From Thermocatellispora tengchongensis (GTDB taxonomy: Bacteria > Actinomycetota > Actinomycetes > Streptosporangiales > Streptosporangiaceae): a DNA stretch of 64,000 nt. The DNA is not shown here. Location of the stretch: assembly GCF_014202315.1 (NCBI RefSeq), contig NZ_JACHGN010000018.1, positions 62,001 to 126,000 on the forward strand, written 5' to 3'. Positions within the stretch are counted from its first letter, which is position 1. Below are more notes on the stretch, generated by a model. That model made no database searches and was not told the origin of the DNA. It saw only the letters and a program-made list of their open reading frames with translations.

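Overview
The window is one continuous stretch of a very large type I modular (cis-AT) polyketide synthase locus on the + strand. Very high GC content, a strong G/C bias at third codon positions, Shine-Dalgarno-led genes and actinobacterial PKS docking domains point to an actinomycete (Streptomyces or a related filamentous genus). No regulator, transporter, tailoring enzyme, RNA gene or mobile element is present. Both window edges cut through PKS genes.

Layout. (1) 2-6397 is the 3' part of a PKS gene. It holds the end of one module (KR with an unusual Ser-to-Ala change, then ACP), then a full module KS-AT-DH-KR-ACP in which both DH and KR look dead, then a C-terminal docking domain. (2) 6426-27677 is a four-module PKS of 7,083 residues. 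Modules A and B are KS-AT(methylmalonyl)-DH-KR-ACP. Module C has the same layout with a decayed DH. Module D is KS-AT(malonyl)-KR(A-type)-ACP. (3) 27738 to beyond 64000 is one uninterrupted reading frame of at least 12,087 codons. It encodes eight modules: seven near-identical KS-AT(malonyl)-KR(B-type)-ACP units of about 4.67 kb each, then a last module that has lost its KR (KS-AT-ACP), then the start of a thioesterase. The gaps between genes are 28 and 60 bp, so the three genes probably form one operon and one assembly line, read in gene order through docking domains.

How they work together (inference from domain content, if strictly colinear). The chain leaving the first protein carries an alpha-methyl beta-ketone. 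The second protein adds two methyl-branched double bonds, a methyl/hydroxy unit and a hydroxy acetate unit. The giant third protein adds seven more acetate units with hydroxyls of one configuration, then a final acetate unit left as a beta-ketone, and the TE releases the product. Counting from the released carboxyl, this predicts C3 ketone, OH at C5, 7, 9, 11, 13, 15, 17, 19 and 21, alkenes C22=C23 and C24=C25, methyls at C20, C22, C24 and C26, and a ketone at C27. That is a long 1,3-polyol next to the release end. I cannot assign it to a known compound.

The most striking points are the size of the single terminal PKS protein, the tandem amplification and homogenisation of its modules with visible chimeric junctions, and the string of dead or deleted reductive domains elsewhere (KR and DH in the first protein, DH in module C, KR in the last module).
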